From: Dryocola sp031988645
GTDB lineage: Bacteria; Pseudomonadota; Gammaproteobacteria; Enterobacterales; Enterobacteriaceae
Length of the DNA stretch: 64,000 bases
Reading direction: 5' to 3'
Assembly (NCBI RefSeq): GCF_051307045.1
Contig: NZ_CP150452.1
Location: 2,480,001 to 2,544,000 of the forward strand
A model generated the notes under the pieces. That model saw only the letters and a program-made list of their open reading frames with translations. It ran no database searches and was not told where the DNA came from. Numbering within the stretch: position 1 is the stretch's first letter; each line of letters opens with the position of its first letter. The position numbers were made by a program, and so were the translations under genes. Shown one piece after another: positions 1-9,352 of this stretch.

Positions 1-887
1 TGCTCAGCGGCGCAGGCCACTGCGCTTCGGGCAGGGCCTGCGCCTCGGCGACTAACGCCAGCAGCGTTTTGCCGTGGAAGCGAATTTCACTGCCGCTCAG
101 GCCAAGGCTTTCCAGCTCGCCCAGCGAACCTGGCATATAGCGCGCCACCTGCCACAGATGCTCTTCACGCACGACAAAGTTGACCGCCATGTCGCGCTCG
201 CGCGCTTTGCGCAGCCGCCAGGAGGCCAGTTTTTTCAGGCAGGCAAGCTGGCGGGTGCGCAGCTGCCAGGCGTTGCCAATCTCACGCCATGCTTCTTCCG
301 GATCGAGAATCTCCCCGCGGCGACTGGCCATCAGATTGCACTCGTCCAGCGCAGCGTTCATCCAGCCCGCCGTCTCGGTCTCTGCCATCAACTTGTGGGC
401 GATAGGCAGCAGATAAAACACGTCAGCCGCCGCGTATACACACTGGCGCTCGGTCAGCGGACGAGCCAGCCAGTCGGTGCGCGACTCACTCTTATCCAGG
501 GCGATGCCGGTGTACGCTTCAACGATGGTGGCAAAGCCGCAGGAAAGCGCCCTTCCGCTGAAGGCGGCAAGGATCTGCGTATCGATAAACGGATCCGGCA
601 GCGTACCGAAGGTATTTAAAAATACCTCCAGATCCTCGCTGCCCGCATGCAAAAACTTAATCACCTTGTCGTCCTGCAGCAGGGCCTTAAACGGCGACCA
701 GTCGGTGATGGTCAGCGGATCGATAAGGGAAACCTGCGCGCCGTCATACAGCTGGATCAGGCCAAGCTGCGGGTAGTAGGTGCGCGTGCGCACAAATTCG
801 GTGTCCAGCGCCAGGGCCGGCACCTGACGAGCGGCCAGGCAAACTTCAGCCAGGGGCCTCATCGGTAGTAATCATATGGTAAGTCAA
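1..887 (-). pseudogene. rnd: Ribonuclease D, 3' part outside window, frameshifted near start
   Basis: Reverse-strand reading gives an RNase D: 3'-5' exoribonuclease of the DEDD family that trims tRNA 3' ends. The DTEFVRTRTYYPQLGLIQL block (with the catalytic D and E) and DKSESRTDWLARPLTERQ are plain. The start is TTG at 887-885 (LTYHMITTDE), as in E. coli. After about 11 codons the frame hits TGA because of a GGGGCC at 853-858; deleting one G restores DEALAEVCLAARQ and an open frame to base 1. The C-terminal HRDC part lies beyond the window. The break is one of eleven GGCC-linked insertions here and is probably not real. Confidence 0.9.
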
Positions 888-913
888 ATTCGGTTCTCTT
901 AGGTTTGCGCCCA

Positions 914-939
914 TAAAAAACGCCGGCTTACCGGCGTTT
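914..939 (-). terminator. Rho-independent terminator, second after fadD
   Basis: Inverted repeat AAACGCCGG/CCGGCGTTT (918-939) followed on the minus strand by a run of T. It lies between fadD and rnd, so it ends fadD transcripts that escape the first terminator and insulates rnd. Confidence 0.75.
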
Positions 940-1061
940 CAGAACGCTGAATAGATTCACTGTTCTTAACAGTACCTAACAGGACCAGTAAAAACAAAGA
1001 ATGAGATCTTCTGCTTTGCCCCAAACGGCCGGAAATTACGGTTTTCGGCCGTCGTCAGCGA

Positions 1062-1084
1062 TAAAAACGCCGGATTCCCGGCGT
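1062..1084 (-). terminator. Rho-independent terminator of fadD
   Basis: Stem ACGCCGG/CCGGCGT (1067-1084) followed by TTTTTA on the minus strand, about 30 bases past the fadD stop codon. Confidence 0.75.
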
Positions 1085-1111
1085 CGGGGCGACTGGTCCG
1101 CAGCTCGGGCT

Positions 1112-2791
1112 TTATTGTTGATCGGCCCTGGCTACTTCGTCACGCAGTTCTCGTCGTAAAATTTTTCCGACGTTGGATTTTGGCAGCTCTTCGCGAAACT
1201 CGATCAGCTTCGGCACCTTGTAACCGGTGAGGTGGCGGCGGCAGAACGTCACCAGTGATTCTTCGCTAAGGGAGGCGTCTTTTTTGACCACGAAGATTTT
1301 CACGGTTTCACCGGATGCCCCGCCCGGCACGCCCACGGCGGCGACTTCAAGCACCCCCGGATGCTGCATCACCACGTCTTCGATTTCGTTCGGATAGACG
1401 TTAAAACCGGACACCAGGATCATATCTTTCTTGCGATCGACGATGCGCATAAAGCCCTCTTCGTCCATCGTGGCGATATCGCCCGTGCGCAGCCAGCCAT
1501 CATGCATAATTTCATCGGTGGCATCCGGACGCTGCCAGTAACCCAGCATGACCTGCGGCCCCTTCACGCACAGCTCGCCCGGCTCTCCCGGCGGCACTTG
1601 GTTACCTTCATCGTCGATAAGCTTCACTTCGGTCGAGGGCACCGGCAGGCCGATGCTGCCGCTGTGGTAGTCGATATCGTGCGGATTGGCGCTCACCAGC
1701 GGCGCGCATTCGGTCAGGCCGTAGCCTTCCAGCAGATAGCGTCCCGTGAGTTTTTCCCAGCGTTCCGCCACCACGTGCTGCACCGGCATGCCGCCGCCGG
1801 CGGACAGATGCAGGCTTGAGAAATCAAGCTGCTGGAACTCTTTATTATTGAGCAGGGCGTTAAACAGCGTGTTGACGCCGGTCATTGCCGTAAATTTGTA
1901 TTTGCTCAGCTCTTTCACCAGGCCCGGAATATCGCGCGGGTTGGTAATCAGCAGGTTCTGGCCGCCTAAATCGATAAACAGCAGGCAGTTCATGGTCAAC
2001 GCAAAGATGTGGTAAAGCGGCAGCGCGGTCACCACCAGCTCTTTGCGTTCGTACAGCAGCGGGCTGTAGGCCGCTCGCACCTGCTCCAGGTTTGCCAGCA
2101 TATTGCGATGGGTCAGCATGGCGCCTTTCGCCACGCCCGTCGTGCCGCCGGTATATTGCAGGAACGCCAGATCGGTGCCGATGACTTCCGGTTTTATGTA
2201 CTGCAGCCGGTAGCCATTGTGCAGGGCGCTGCGAAAAGAGATGGCGTCCGGCAGGTGGTATTTCGGCACCAGCCGTTTGATGTATTTAACGACAAAGTTC
2301 ACCACCGTGCCCTTTGCCGCCGAGAGCTGATCGCCCATGCGGGTCAGGATGACGTGCTTAACCTGAGTTTTATCAACGACCTTTTCCAGCGTATGGGCAA
2401 AGTTTGAAACGATAACGATAGCGCTCGCGCCGCTGTCGTTGAGCTGATGCTCCAGCTCGCGCGGGGTATAAAGCGGGTTGACGTTAACCACCACCATCCC
2501 GGCGCGTAAAATACCGAACAGCGCGACCGGGTATTGCAGCAGGTTTGGCATCATCAGCGCCACGCGGTCGCCTTTTTGCAGACCGAGCCCCTGCTGCAGG
2601 TAAGCTGCGAAAGCGCGGCTGCGCTCTTCGAGCTTACGGAAAGTCATCACTTCGCCCATGTTCACAAACGCGGGCTGATCCGCATAACGCGTTGTCGCCT
2701 GCTCAAACATATCAACCAGGGATTGATAACGATCGGGATTAATCTCAGCCGCAACGTCGGCCGGGTAGCGGTTAAGCCAAACCTTCTTCAA
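1112..2791 (-). CDS. fadD: Long-chain fatty acid--CoA ligase FadD
   Basis: Acyl-CoA synthetase of 559 residues (E. coli FadD is 561). It activates exogenous long-chain fatty acids with ATP and CoA as they enter the cell and feeds beta-oxidation. The AMP-binding motif YTGGTTGVAKGA and the later EGYGLTECAPLVS and GWLRTGDIA blocks are clear. A longer open frame begins at 2857, but the start chosen is TTG at 2791 (LKKVWLNRYPADV), preceded by AGAGGTG at normal spacing and matching the non-ATG start used in E. coli. A FadR-like operator lies upstream and two terminators downstream. Frame intact. Confidence 0.97.
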   Translation of the reverse strand: MKKVWLNRYPADVAAEINPDRYQSLVDMFEQATTRYADQPAFVNMGEVMTFRKLEERSRAFAAYLQQGLGLQKGDRVALMMPNLLQYPVALFGILRAGMVVVNVNPLYTPRELEHQLNDSGASAIVIVSNFAHTLEKVVDKTQVKHVILTRMGDQLSAAKGTVVNFVVKYIKRLVPKYHLPDAISFRSALHNGYRLQYIKPEVIGTDLAFLQYTGGTTGVAKGAMLTHRNMLANLEQVRAAYSPLLYERKELVVTALPLYHIFALTMNCLLFIDLGGQNLLITNPRDIPGLVKELSKYKFTAMTGVNTLFNALLNNKEFQQLDFSSLHLSAGGGMPVQHVVAERWEKLTGRYLLEGYGLTECAPLVSANPHDIDYHSGSIGLPVPSTEVKLIDDEGNQVPPGEPGELCVKGPQVMLGYWQRPDATDEIMHDGWLRTGDIATMDEEGFMRIVDRKKDMILVSGFNVYPNEIEDVVMQHPGVLEVAAVGVPGGASGETVKIFVVKKDASLSEESLVTFCRRHLTGYKVPKLIEFREELPKSNVGKILRRELRDEVARADQQ

Positions 2792-2863
2792 GGATTCACC
2801 TCTGAATTTATTATTTGTCGTCATCACAGCCCCAACCAATACACATATCGTTAACATAATATT

Positions 2864-2880
2864 AACTCAGCGTACCAGTT
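2864..2880 (-). promoter_or_regulatory. Probable FadR operator of fadD
   Basis: Minus-strand AACTGGTACGCTGAGTT, followed by AATATTATG, resembles the E. coli fadD upstream FadR site (AGCTGGTATGATGAGTT from memory). FadR represses fadD until long-chain acyl-CoA accumulates. It lies about 75 bases before the TTG start. Assignment by sequence likeness and position only. Confidence 0.6.
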
Positions 2881-2940
2881 TATTAATTAGCCTGATTTAA
2901 GGTTGCGAAGCGCATCACTAAATTTTTTTATTCCGTCCTG

Positions 2941-2972
2941 GAAATAAATAAACAGCGGACCGGCCGCTGTTT
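2941..2972 (-). terminator. Rho-independent terminator of yeaY
   Basis: Stem AAACAGCGG / CCGCTGTTT (2950-2972) with a 5-base loop, followed on the minus strand by TATTTATTTC, just after the yeaY stop codon. Confidence 0.7.
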
Positions 2973-2995
2973 AAGATTGCTTTTAAAACAATAAG

Positions 2996-3595
2996 TTATT
3001 CAGTTACGATGGTCTGTACCTGAGCGGGACCGGGCGCGTACCAGCCGCCCCACGCGCCGTATCCGCCGTAGGGATAGTGCCCGTGACGCGCATAAGGCCC
3101 GCCCCAGAACCAGGGATCCATCGGCTGCGGCGGCATTACCACCTGCTGCACGACGTTCCAGCGTTTATAGCCGTTAGCCTGCATCAGCATGAACTTATAC
3201 GGCGTCTCGCCCACTTTTCCTTCGATGGTGCCTTTAACAGGCCCGACGACGGTCACCAGCTGGCCACGAAAATCGACCGGGTCGAGGAAGCCGTTTACGT
3301 CGGCATAAATACGCCCTTTCGACGGTTCGCCAAGGCGCGGACGGGCGCCCTCATCCAGACTCACCGTAGCGATCTCGAGACGGGTTTTGCCCGCCTGGTT
3401 GTCGATGTTTACCACTCGCCCGCCAAAGCGCGCCTCCTGGCCGACATACAGCTCGGGCGCGCTCATCACCTGCACCAGATTCTGCTGCGGCGTCGCGCTG
3501 GTGCCTTTGATGGCGTCCGGCACCGTTACGCAGCCGCTGAGAAACAGCGTGGCGATAAGGGTCGATAAGCCACCGTACTTCCTGAAACCTGCCAT
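2996..3595 (-). CDS. yeaY: Slp-family outer-membrane lipoprotein YeaY
   Basis: Lipoprotein of 199 residues. The signal peptide ends in a lipobox LSGC with the lipidated cysteine at position 22. The middle (NLVQVMSAPELYVGQEARFGGRVV) is the Slp/YeaY domain; the C-terminus is rich in Gly, Tyr, Trp and Pro (GGYGAWGGWYAPGP). The exact role is unknown; Slp relatives are stationary-phase outer-membrane lipoproteins. It follows tsaB with a 45-base gap, as in E. coli where yoaA-tsaB-yeaY are neighbours. No aspartate follows the lipidated cysteine, which fits outer-membrane sorting. Confidence 0.92.
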   Translation of the reverse strand: MAGFRKYGGLSTLIATLFLSGCVTVPDAIKGTSATPQQNLVQVMSAPELYVGQEARFGGRVVNIDNQAGKTRLEIATVSLDEGARPRLGEPSKGRIYADVNGFLDPVDFRGQLVTVVGPVKGTIEGKVGETPYKFMLMQANGYKRWNVVQQVVMPPQPMDPWFWGGPYARHGHYPYGGYGAWGGWYAPGPAQVQTIVTE

Positions 3596-3640
3596 ACCCT
3601 TCTCCTTATACCGCGTTACGCACCCTGGTAACGCTGAGTA

Positions 3641-4336
3641 TCACTCTTTGCCGGGAAGCTTCTTCCATGTCACTTCGTTGCGCAGATAGACCGGCTCCGC
3701 ATGTTCAACGGCCACGGTGCGGTTGGCATTAAGCGCCTGCATGGCCAGCGGCAGCATGTCTTCCGCGGCGGGCAGAGTAACCTGCCCGTCACGCGTGGTC
3801 ACGCCGCTGTCCGCGGCCATATCAGGCCACGCCTGCCAGCCGGTGCCGACTGTAGCCCAGTCGCCGTCAAGTTGCTTCAACCGTTCAGCAACCGCTTCCG
3901 GCTTTAAGACGGCTTCGGTTTCTTCGCCGTGCCACAGGCCCTGCTCGTCACGCTGATACTCGGCCCAGTAGACCTCGCCCATGCGCGCGTCGATAGCGGC
4001 CAGCACGCGGGTCGCGCCGGACAGCCGCCACGCGCCCTGCGCCATGGTCGCAAGCGTTGAAACGCCAATCATCGGCAGCCCGGCGCCTAAAGCCAGCCCC
4101 TGCGCAATGCCAATCCCAATACGCACGCCGGTGAAGCTGCCCGGCCCCCGCCCGTAGGCGAGCGCGCTAAGCTCAGACAAAGAAAGGCCGCCCTGGTTCA
4201 GGATGTCCCGCACCATAGGCAAAATACGTTGGGTATGTTCGCGCGGGCAGAGTTCGAAATGGGCACAGGCAGTGCCGTCGTTATACAGGGCAACCGAACA
4301 GGCTTCTGTCGCGGTATCGATGGCTAAAATTCGCAT
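3641..4336 (-). CDS. tsaB: tRNA threonylcarbamoyladenosine biosynthesis protein TsaB
   Basis: 231 residues, the same length as E. coli TsaB (YeaZ). Essential partner of TsaD and TsaE in making t6A at position 37 of ANN-decoding tRNAs; TsaB is the catalytically inactive ASKHA-fold member that dimerises with TsaD. N-terminus MRILAIDTATEACSVAL and the GRGPGSFTGVRIGIGIAQGLAL block are diagnostic. It lies about 70 bases after yoaA on the same strand and ahead of yeaY. Intact. Confidence 0.97.
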   Translation of the reverse strand: MRILAIDTATEACSVALYNDGTACAHFELCPREHTQRILPMVRDILNQGGLSLSELSALAYGRGPGSFTGVRIGIGIAQGLALGAGLPMIGVSTLATMAQGAWRLSGATRVLAAIDARMGEVYWAEYQRDEQGLWHGEETEAVLKPEAVAERLKQLDGDWATVGTGWQAWPDMAADSGVTTRDGQVTLPAAEDMLPLAMQALNANRTVAVEHAEPVYLRNEVTWKKLPGKE

Positions 4337-4406
4337 GGACTTGCCAACCTCTGGCGGGAGTTTAAGGTCAAAAATCGGCGCGCATCATACCATAGCCTGG
4401 CACAAA

Positions 4407-6318
4407 TTACTGCGTCGGTGGGGAGTTAAGAAACTCGACTGCCCGATTTATGTCCCGCGTGCGCGGCGTCGGCGGCAGGCTGTTGAGGAATACCGCGCCA
4501 TAGGGCCGCATCACCAGACGGTTGTCGCAAATAACCAGCACGCCCCGGTCGTCCACGTCGCGAATCAGGCGGCCGACGCCCTGTTTAAGGGTGATAACCG
4601 CATCGGGAAGCTGCACGTCGTCGAAAGGATCCCCGCCGCGGATCCGGCAGTCTTCCATACGCGCTTTTAGCAGCGGATCGTCCGGGGAGGTAAAGGGCAG
4701 CTTATCGATAATGACCAGCGAGAGCGCGTCGCCGCGCACGTCCACTCCTTCCCAGAAGCTGCTGGTGGCAACCAACAGCGCGTTGCCGGCGCTGACGAAC
4801 TGCTCCAGAAGCTGGCCTTTGCTGGTTTCGCCCTGCAGCAGCACCGGCAGAGTCATGGTGGCGCGGAACTGTTCCGCCAGTTCACGCATCATCGAATGCG
4901 AGGTGCAGAGCATAAAGCAGCGGCCGTTGTTGGCTTCAATCAGCGGCTGCAGCATGCGGGCTAAATGGCGCGCGGCGTGGGGCTGATTCGGCGCGGGCAA
5001 ACCGCGCGGCACGCACAAAAGCGCCTGGGAGGCGTAATCAAACGGACTGGCCAGCAGCAGGGTACGGGCATTGTCGATGCCTAAACGGTCGGTAAAATGG
5101 CTGAGCCGGTCGTTCACCGAAAGCGTTGCCGAAGTAAAAATCCACGTCCCGGCTTTCTGGGCAATCACCTCTTTGAATTTGTCGGCGACGGAAAGCGGCG
5201 TTAGCGCAAGGGTGAAATGGCGCGAGTTGCACTCATACCAGTAGCTGTAGCCCGGCTGGTCGACGTCTTTCAGGCGCTTGATGCGGCCGCGGTAAATCAC
5301 CGCGCGCTCGAAGGCGGCATCCAGCAGCGCGGAGCGGCCCAAGCGAGAGTTTCGCCACGTCGTAGCAAAGCTCAAGCGCGTCGTCGAGCAGTAACAAAGC
5401 GCGCTGAATAGCCGGCTGAGCCAGCAGCTCGCGCAGGTTGCCGCGATAGCCCGGATCGCCAAGCTGCAGACGGAAATCCTGGGTGCTTTGCGCCAGGCGG
5501 TCGGCACTTTTCTGCAGCTGCTGGGCGTCGCGCACTTCGGTGCGGTACGCAATGGAAATATCCCTGGCGAGATCCAGCAGCTGGCGGCTGGAAACGGACT
5601 GGCCGAAATACTGGCTGGCGATATCCGGGATCTGGTGGGCCTCATCGAAGATCATCACCTCGGCCTCCGGAATAAGCTCCGCAAAGCCGCTCTCTTTGAC
5701 CACCATATCGGCAAGAAACAGGTGATGGTTAACCACCACCACGTCCGCTTCCATCGCTTTTTTGCGCGCTTTAACGACAAAGCAGTCCTTATACAGCGGG
5801 CAGTCCTGGCCCAGGCAGTTGTCGTTGGTGCTGGTGACCAGCGGCCAGACGGAAGAGTCTTCCGCCACGTTGGTGCAGTTGCTGATATCGCCGTCGGTGG
5901 TCTCGATGGCCCAGTTGCGCAGCTGGATCACTTCGCTCAGGGTTTGCACCGGTAAATCTCCGCCCGCCAGCGCCTGCTGCTCAAGGCGCTCCAGGCACAG
6001 ATAGTTTGAGCGGCCCTTCAGCAACGCCAGGCGTCCTTTAAAATCAAGCGCCTTCGCAACGGTAGGCAAATCGCGGGAATAAAGCTGATCCTGAAGCGCT
6101 TTAGAGCCGGTGGAGATAATCACCTTTTTACCGGAGCGCAGGGCGGGCGCAAGATAGGCGTAGGTTTTACCGGTGCCCGTCCCCGCTTCGACCACCAGCT
6201 CGCGGCCGTCGGTAATGGCTTTGGCGACGGCCTGCGCCATCTCGCGCTGTGGTTCACGCGGTTTAAAGCCAGGTATCGCCAAAGCGAGCTGGCCGTCTGC
6301 TGCAAAATCGTCCGTCAC
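4407..6318 (-). pseudogene. yoaA: DinG-family helicase YoaA, one frameshift
   Basis: XPD/DinG-like superfamily 2 helicase. In E. coli YoaA pairs with the polymerase clamp-loader subunit HolC and promotes repair of stalled replication. Walker A GTGTGKT lies near residue 50, four cysteines of a likely FeS cluster in the next 150 residues, DEAH box (IFDEAHQ), and C-terminal motif VGRLIRD. The frame breaks at GGCCC 5336-5340: the first part reads ...AKLSLG then runs out, and the second resumes LGRSALLDAAFERA. Removing one C gives 636 residues, the E. coli length. Part of the GGCC insertion set. Confidence 0.93.
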
Positions 6319-6446
6319 ATTACCCCCAGGATTCGTGCCCGCGATTATGTCAGCCCTGACGTGGTTAATCCAGCAAGCAGGTGGAAGGCGAACCGCGATT
6401 ATGGCAGTCTGTTGGCAAAATTAAGCCAGTCGATAAGGAAAGAGTC

Positions 6447-6791
6447 ATGAGTATTGTGCGTATAAAACCAGAAGCCCGTATGTCCGATGCGGTTATCCAT
6501 AACCAGACGCTTTACTACACCGGCGTGCCGGAAAACCTCGATGCGGATGCCTATGAACAGACCGCCAATACACTGGCGCAGATCGACGCTTTGTTAGCAG
6601 AGCTCGACAGCGATAAGACGCGCGTTCTGGACGCGACCATCTTTTTGCCGAACGGCGAAGATTTTGCCGCGATGAATAAAGCCTGGGATGAGTGGGTGGT
6701 GGCGGGACAGGCGCCCGTACGCTGCACCGTACAGGCGAAACTGATGAATCCGCGCTACAGGATTGAGATTAAGATTATCGCGGCGGTGTGA
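6447..6791 (+). CDS. yoaB: RidA/YjgF-family protein YoaB
   Basis: 114 residues, equal to E. coli YoaB. RidA-family fold; relatives hydrolyse reactive enamine/imine intermediates, but YoaB's own substrate is not established. Blocks ALYYTGVPENLDADAYEQT-like (here TLYYTGVPENLDADA) and AAMNKAWDEWVVAGQAPVRCTVQA hold the conserved Arg in PVRCTVQA. The upstream ATG at 6381 is in frame, but the chosen ATG at 6447 has AAGGAAAGAG before it and matches MSIVRI of the family. Divergent from yoaA. Confidence 0.93.
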   Translation: MSIVRIKPEARMSDAVIHNQTLYYTGVPENLDADAYEQTANTLAQIDALLAELDSDKTRVLDATIFLPNGEDFAAMNKAWDEWVVAGQAPVRCTVQAKLMNPRYRIEIKIIAAV

Positions 6792-6800
6792 TCGATATAA

Positions 6801-6831
6801 GTCGGGTGGCGCTGCGCTTACCCGACCTACG
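6801..6831. repeat. REP-like palindromic element
   Basis: GTCGGGTGGCGCTGCGC followed by TTACCCGACCTACG forms an imperfect hairpin between the convergent yoaB and yoaH genes. This is the form of enterobacterial REP units. A related element lies at 50921-50952 (CGGCGGATGGCGCTG...CCGTCCGCCCTACG). Confidence 0.65.
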
Positions 6832-6843
6832 CAAGCTAAAAAG

Positions 6844-7101
6844 TTAGTCGTCTTCCTGCTCTTCGTCCGGCCCGTAGCCGCGATCCTGCTGATACTCCTG
6901 CGCCTGTTCTTCATCATTATCATCTTCATCTTCATCTTCAAAACGGGCGACGATCATCTCCCCGGTATGGGATGCGCGGATCTCCGCCGCCACGACGGTA
7001 ATGGCTTCTCCGCTGCTCATTCCCTGCGACATCAGTTCCTGAATACGCTCAACGGCCTGCTGCTGCTGTTCATGGGACAGTGCTGGTAAACCTGAAATCA
7101 T
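6844..7101 (-). CDS. yoaH: UPF0181 family protein YoaH with acidic tail
   Basis: Small cytoplasmic protein of 85 residues. The first 60 match YoaH (SGLPALSHEQQQQAVERIQELMSQGMSSGEAI; E. coli about 59 residues). After FEDEDED it continues about 25 residues, almost all acidic or Gln (DDNDEEQAQEY...DEEQEDD), not present in E. coli YoaH. Function unknown. Start ATG at 7101 has AGGAG before it. It is divergent from pabB. Confidence 0.88.
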   Translation of the reverse strand: MISGLPALSHEQQQQAVERIQELMSQGMSSGEAITVVAAEIRASHTGEMIVARFEDEDEDDNDEEQAQEYQQDRGYGPDEEQEDD

Positions 7102-7208
7102 CGTAGACTCCTGTTACATTGCTGTAAGTTAATTATAATTGCCGCATCAGTTGATGCCTGAAGAGCGATTTTGTGGCAGGCTGGCGGCTTTTGTTTCAGG
7201 TTGTGGTT

Positions 7209-8570
7209 ATGACGTTGCAAACTCCCGCTTTTCGCACCCTTCCCTGGCAGCCAGACGCTGTTCAACGCTATTTTGCGCCCCTTGCCGACGAGCCCTGGGC
7301 GATGCTGCTGCATTCGGGATTCGCCGATCATCCCCATAACCGTTTTGATATTCTGGTCGCCCGGCCCCGCGCCACGCTGGTTACCCGCGGCCCGCAAACG
7401 ACCTGCGTGCGCGATGGCGCAACCTCTGAGCATCATGGCGATCCGCTGACTTTACTGCAGCAGACGCTGGACGGTTTCGGTTTTGCGCCGCAAAGCCATG
7501 CGGATTTACCTTTCTCAGGCGGAGCGCTGGGGTTATTCGGATACGACCTGGGCCGTCATTTTGAAAAAATCCCGCTTCTGGCGCAAGCCTCCGCGCACAC
7601 GCCGGATATGGCGGTGGGGATCTATGACTGGGCGCTGATTGCCGATCATCAGCAACAGCGGCTCACGCTGCTAAGCTGGGGCGATATTTCAGCCCGCCTG
7701 CAGTGGCTGGAATCGTTAAGCGTGCCGGCCCGCGAACCCTTCCGCCTGACGAGCGGCTGGCAGTCGAATATGACCCGCGAGCAGTATGGACGTAAATTCC
7801 GCCAGGTACAGGAATATCTTTTAAGCGGCGACTGTTATCAGGTAAACCTTGCCCAGCGTTTCAGCGCTTCCTACGTCGGGGATGAGTGGCAGGCGTTCGT
7901 AAAGCTCAACAAGTCTAACCGGGCGCCCTTTAGCGCGTTTCTCCGCCTGCCGGACAGCGCGATCCTGAGCCTTTCTCCGGAGCGCTTCATTTTACTGCAA
8001 GGGAAAAGGATACAGACTCGTCCGATCAAAGGCACGCTGCCGCGTCTTGCGGACCCGCTCGAAGATGCGAAGCAGGCCGCAAAGCTGGCTCATTCCCCGA
8101 AGGACCGCGCCGAAAACCTGATGATTGTCGACCTGCTGCGTAACGACATCGGCCGGGTCGCCGTTCCCGGCAGCGTGCGCGTACCGGAGCTGTTTGTGGT
8201 GGAGGCTTTTCCGGCGGTGCATCACCTTGTCAGCACCATTACGGCAACGCTTCCTGAAAGGCTGCAGGCGACAGATTTGCTACGCGCGAGCTTCCCGGGC
8301 GGCTCCATTACCGGCGCGCCCAAAGTGCGGGCGATGGAAATCATTGAGGAGCTTGAGCCGCAGCGCCGCAACGCGTGGTGCGGCAGCATTGGCTATATCA
8401 GCTTCTGCGGCAATATGGACACCAGCATTACCATCCGCACCCTCATCGCGGAAGACGGCAAGCTTTACTGCTCCGCCGGCGGCGGCATAGTTGCCGACAG
8501 CGCTGAAGCGGCGGAATATCAGGAAACTTTTGATAAAGTTAACCATATCCTTCCCATTCTGGAGAACTGA
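7209..8570 (+). CDS. pabB: Aminodeoxychorismate synthase component I PabB
   Basis: Converts chorismate, with ammonia supplied by PabA, into 4-amino-4-deoxychorismate for folate synthesis. 453 residues from ATG 7209 (MTLQTPAFRTLPW; E. coli PabB 453). Chorismate-binding signature blocks: LSLSPERFI, RPIKGT (with the lysine of the PIKGT motif), PGGSITGAPK, and the C-terminal SAGGGIVADS. A GTG at 7173 in the same frame would add 12 residues unlike the family. Followed within 4 bases by nudL, as in E. coli. Confidence 0.96.
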   Translation: MTLQTPAFRTLPWQPDAVQRYFAPLADEPWAMLLHSGFADHPHNRFDILVARPRATLVTRGPQTTCVRDGATSEHHGDPLTLLQQTLDGFGFAPQSHADLPFSGGALGLFGYDLGRHFEKIPLLAQASAHTPDMAVGIYDWALIADHQQQRLTLLSWGDISARLQWLESLSVPAREPFRLTSGWQSNMTREQYGRKFRQVQEYLLSGDCYQVNLAQRFSASYVGDEWQAFVKLNKSNRAPFSAFLRLPDSAILSLSPERFILLQGKRIQTRPIKGTLPRLADPLEDAKQAAKLAHSPKDRAENLMIVDLLRNDIGRVAVPGSVRVPELFVVEAFPAVHHLVSTITATLPERLQATDLLRASFPGGSITGAPKVRAMEIIEELEPQRRNAWCGSIGYISFCGNMDTSITIRTLIAEDGKLYCSAGGGIVADSAEAAEYQETFDKVNHILPILEN

Positions 8571-8573
8571 TGC

Positions 8574-9152
8574 ATGCCCGCCCCGTCCCTGACGCTAAAT
8601 GATTTTTTGTCACGCTTCCAGATGCTGCAGCCGGCCAACGTTCGCCTGAGCGGCAATAAGCGCCAGGCCGCGGTGCTGGTGCCCGTTGTGCGGCGTCAGG
8701 AGCCCGGCCTGCTTCTGACGCAGCGTTCGCCGCTGCTGCGCAAGCATCCCGGCCAGGTCGCCTTTCCCGGCGGAGCCGTGGACAGTACGGACACCTCGCT
8801 CATCGCCGCAGCCCTGCGCGAAGCGCATGAAGAGGTCGCGATACCGCCCGAAGCGGTAGAAATCATCGGCATGCTTCCGCCGGTGGACAGCGTAACGGGC
8901 TTTCAGGTCACCCCCGTCGTCGGCATTATTCCTGCGGATCTGCCCTACCGCGCCTGCGAAGACGAGGTTTCCGCCGTGTTTGAAATGCCGCTAATGGAAG
9001 CGCTGAGCCTCGGCCGCTATCACCCGCTGGATATCCACCGCCGCGGCAATGCGCACCGCGTCTGGCTTTCCTGGTATCAACACTATTTTGTCTGGGGAAT
9101 GACCGCCGGCATTATCCGTGAGCTGGCCTTACAGATAGGTGTGGAACCTTGA
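8574..9152 (+). CDS. nudL: Nudix hydrolase NudL (CoA pyrophosphatase family)
   Basis: 192 residues as in E. coli NudL (YeaB). The Nudix box runs GGAVDSTDTSLIAAALREAHEEVAI, a complete GX5EX7REUXEEXGU-type motif with the family's CoA-type preceding segment (LLTQRSPLLRKHPGQVAFPGG). Likely hydrolyses CoA or related nucleotide diphosphate derivatives; the substrate is inferred from the family. Starts 4 bases after pabB stop and is probably co-transcribed; sdaA follows after 200 bases. Confidence 0.95.
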   Translation: MPAPSLTLNDFLSRFQMLQPANVRLSGNKRQAAVLVPVVRRQEPGLLLTQRSPLLRKHPGQVAFPGGAVDSTDTSLIAAALREAHEEVAIPPEAVEIIGMLPPVDSVTGFQVTPVVGIIPADLPYRACEDEVSAVFEMPLMEALSLGRYHPLDIHRRGNAHRVWLSWYQHYFVWGMTAGIIRELALQIGVEP

Positions 9153-9352
9153 TCACCCTTTAATTCTGCCAAAGAGCCTATATTTAGTAGAGAGTCTTGC
9201 TAAGAACCGGCTGATATTAGGTGTTTTATCTTTAATCATTAGTTTAATTCATGTGAATAGTTTACTCAGGTGAGCAATAACTTTTTAAACTAGCGACCAG
9301 CCATTTTTTAGCATCATATTTTACAAACGCGGTGCCTCAGAGGAGTTTTAGT

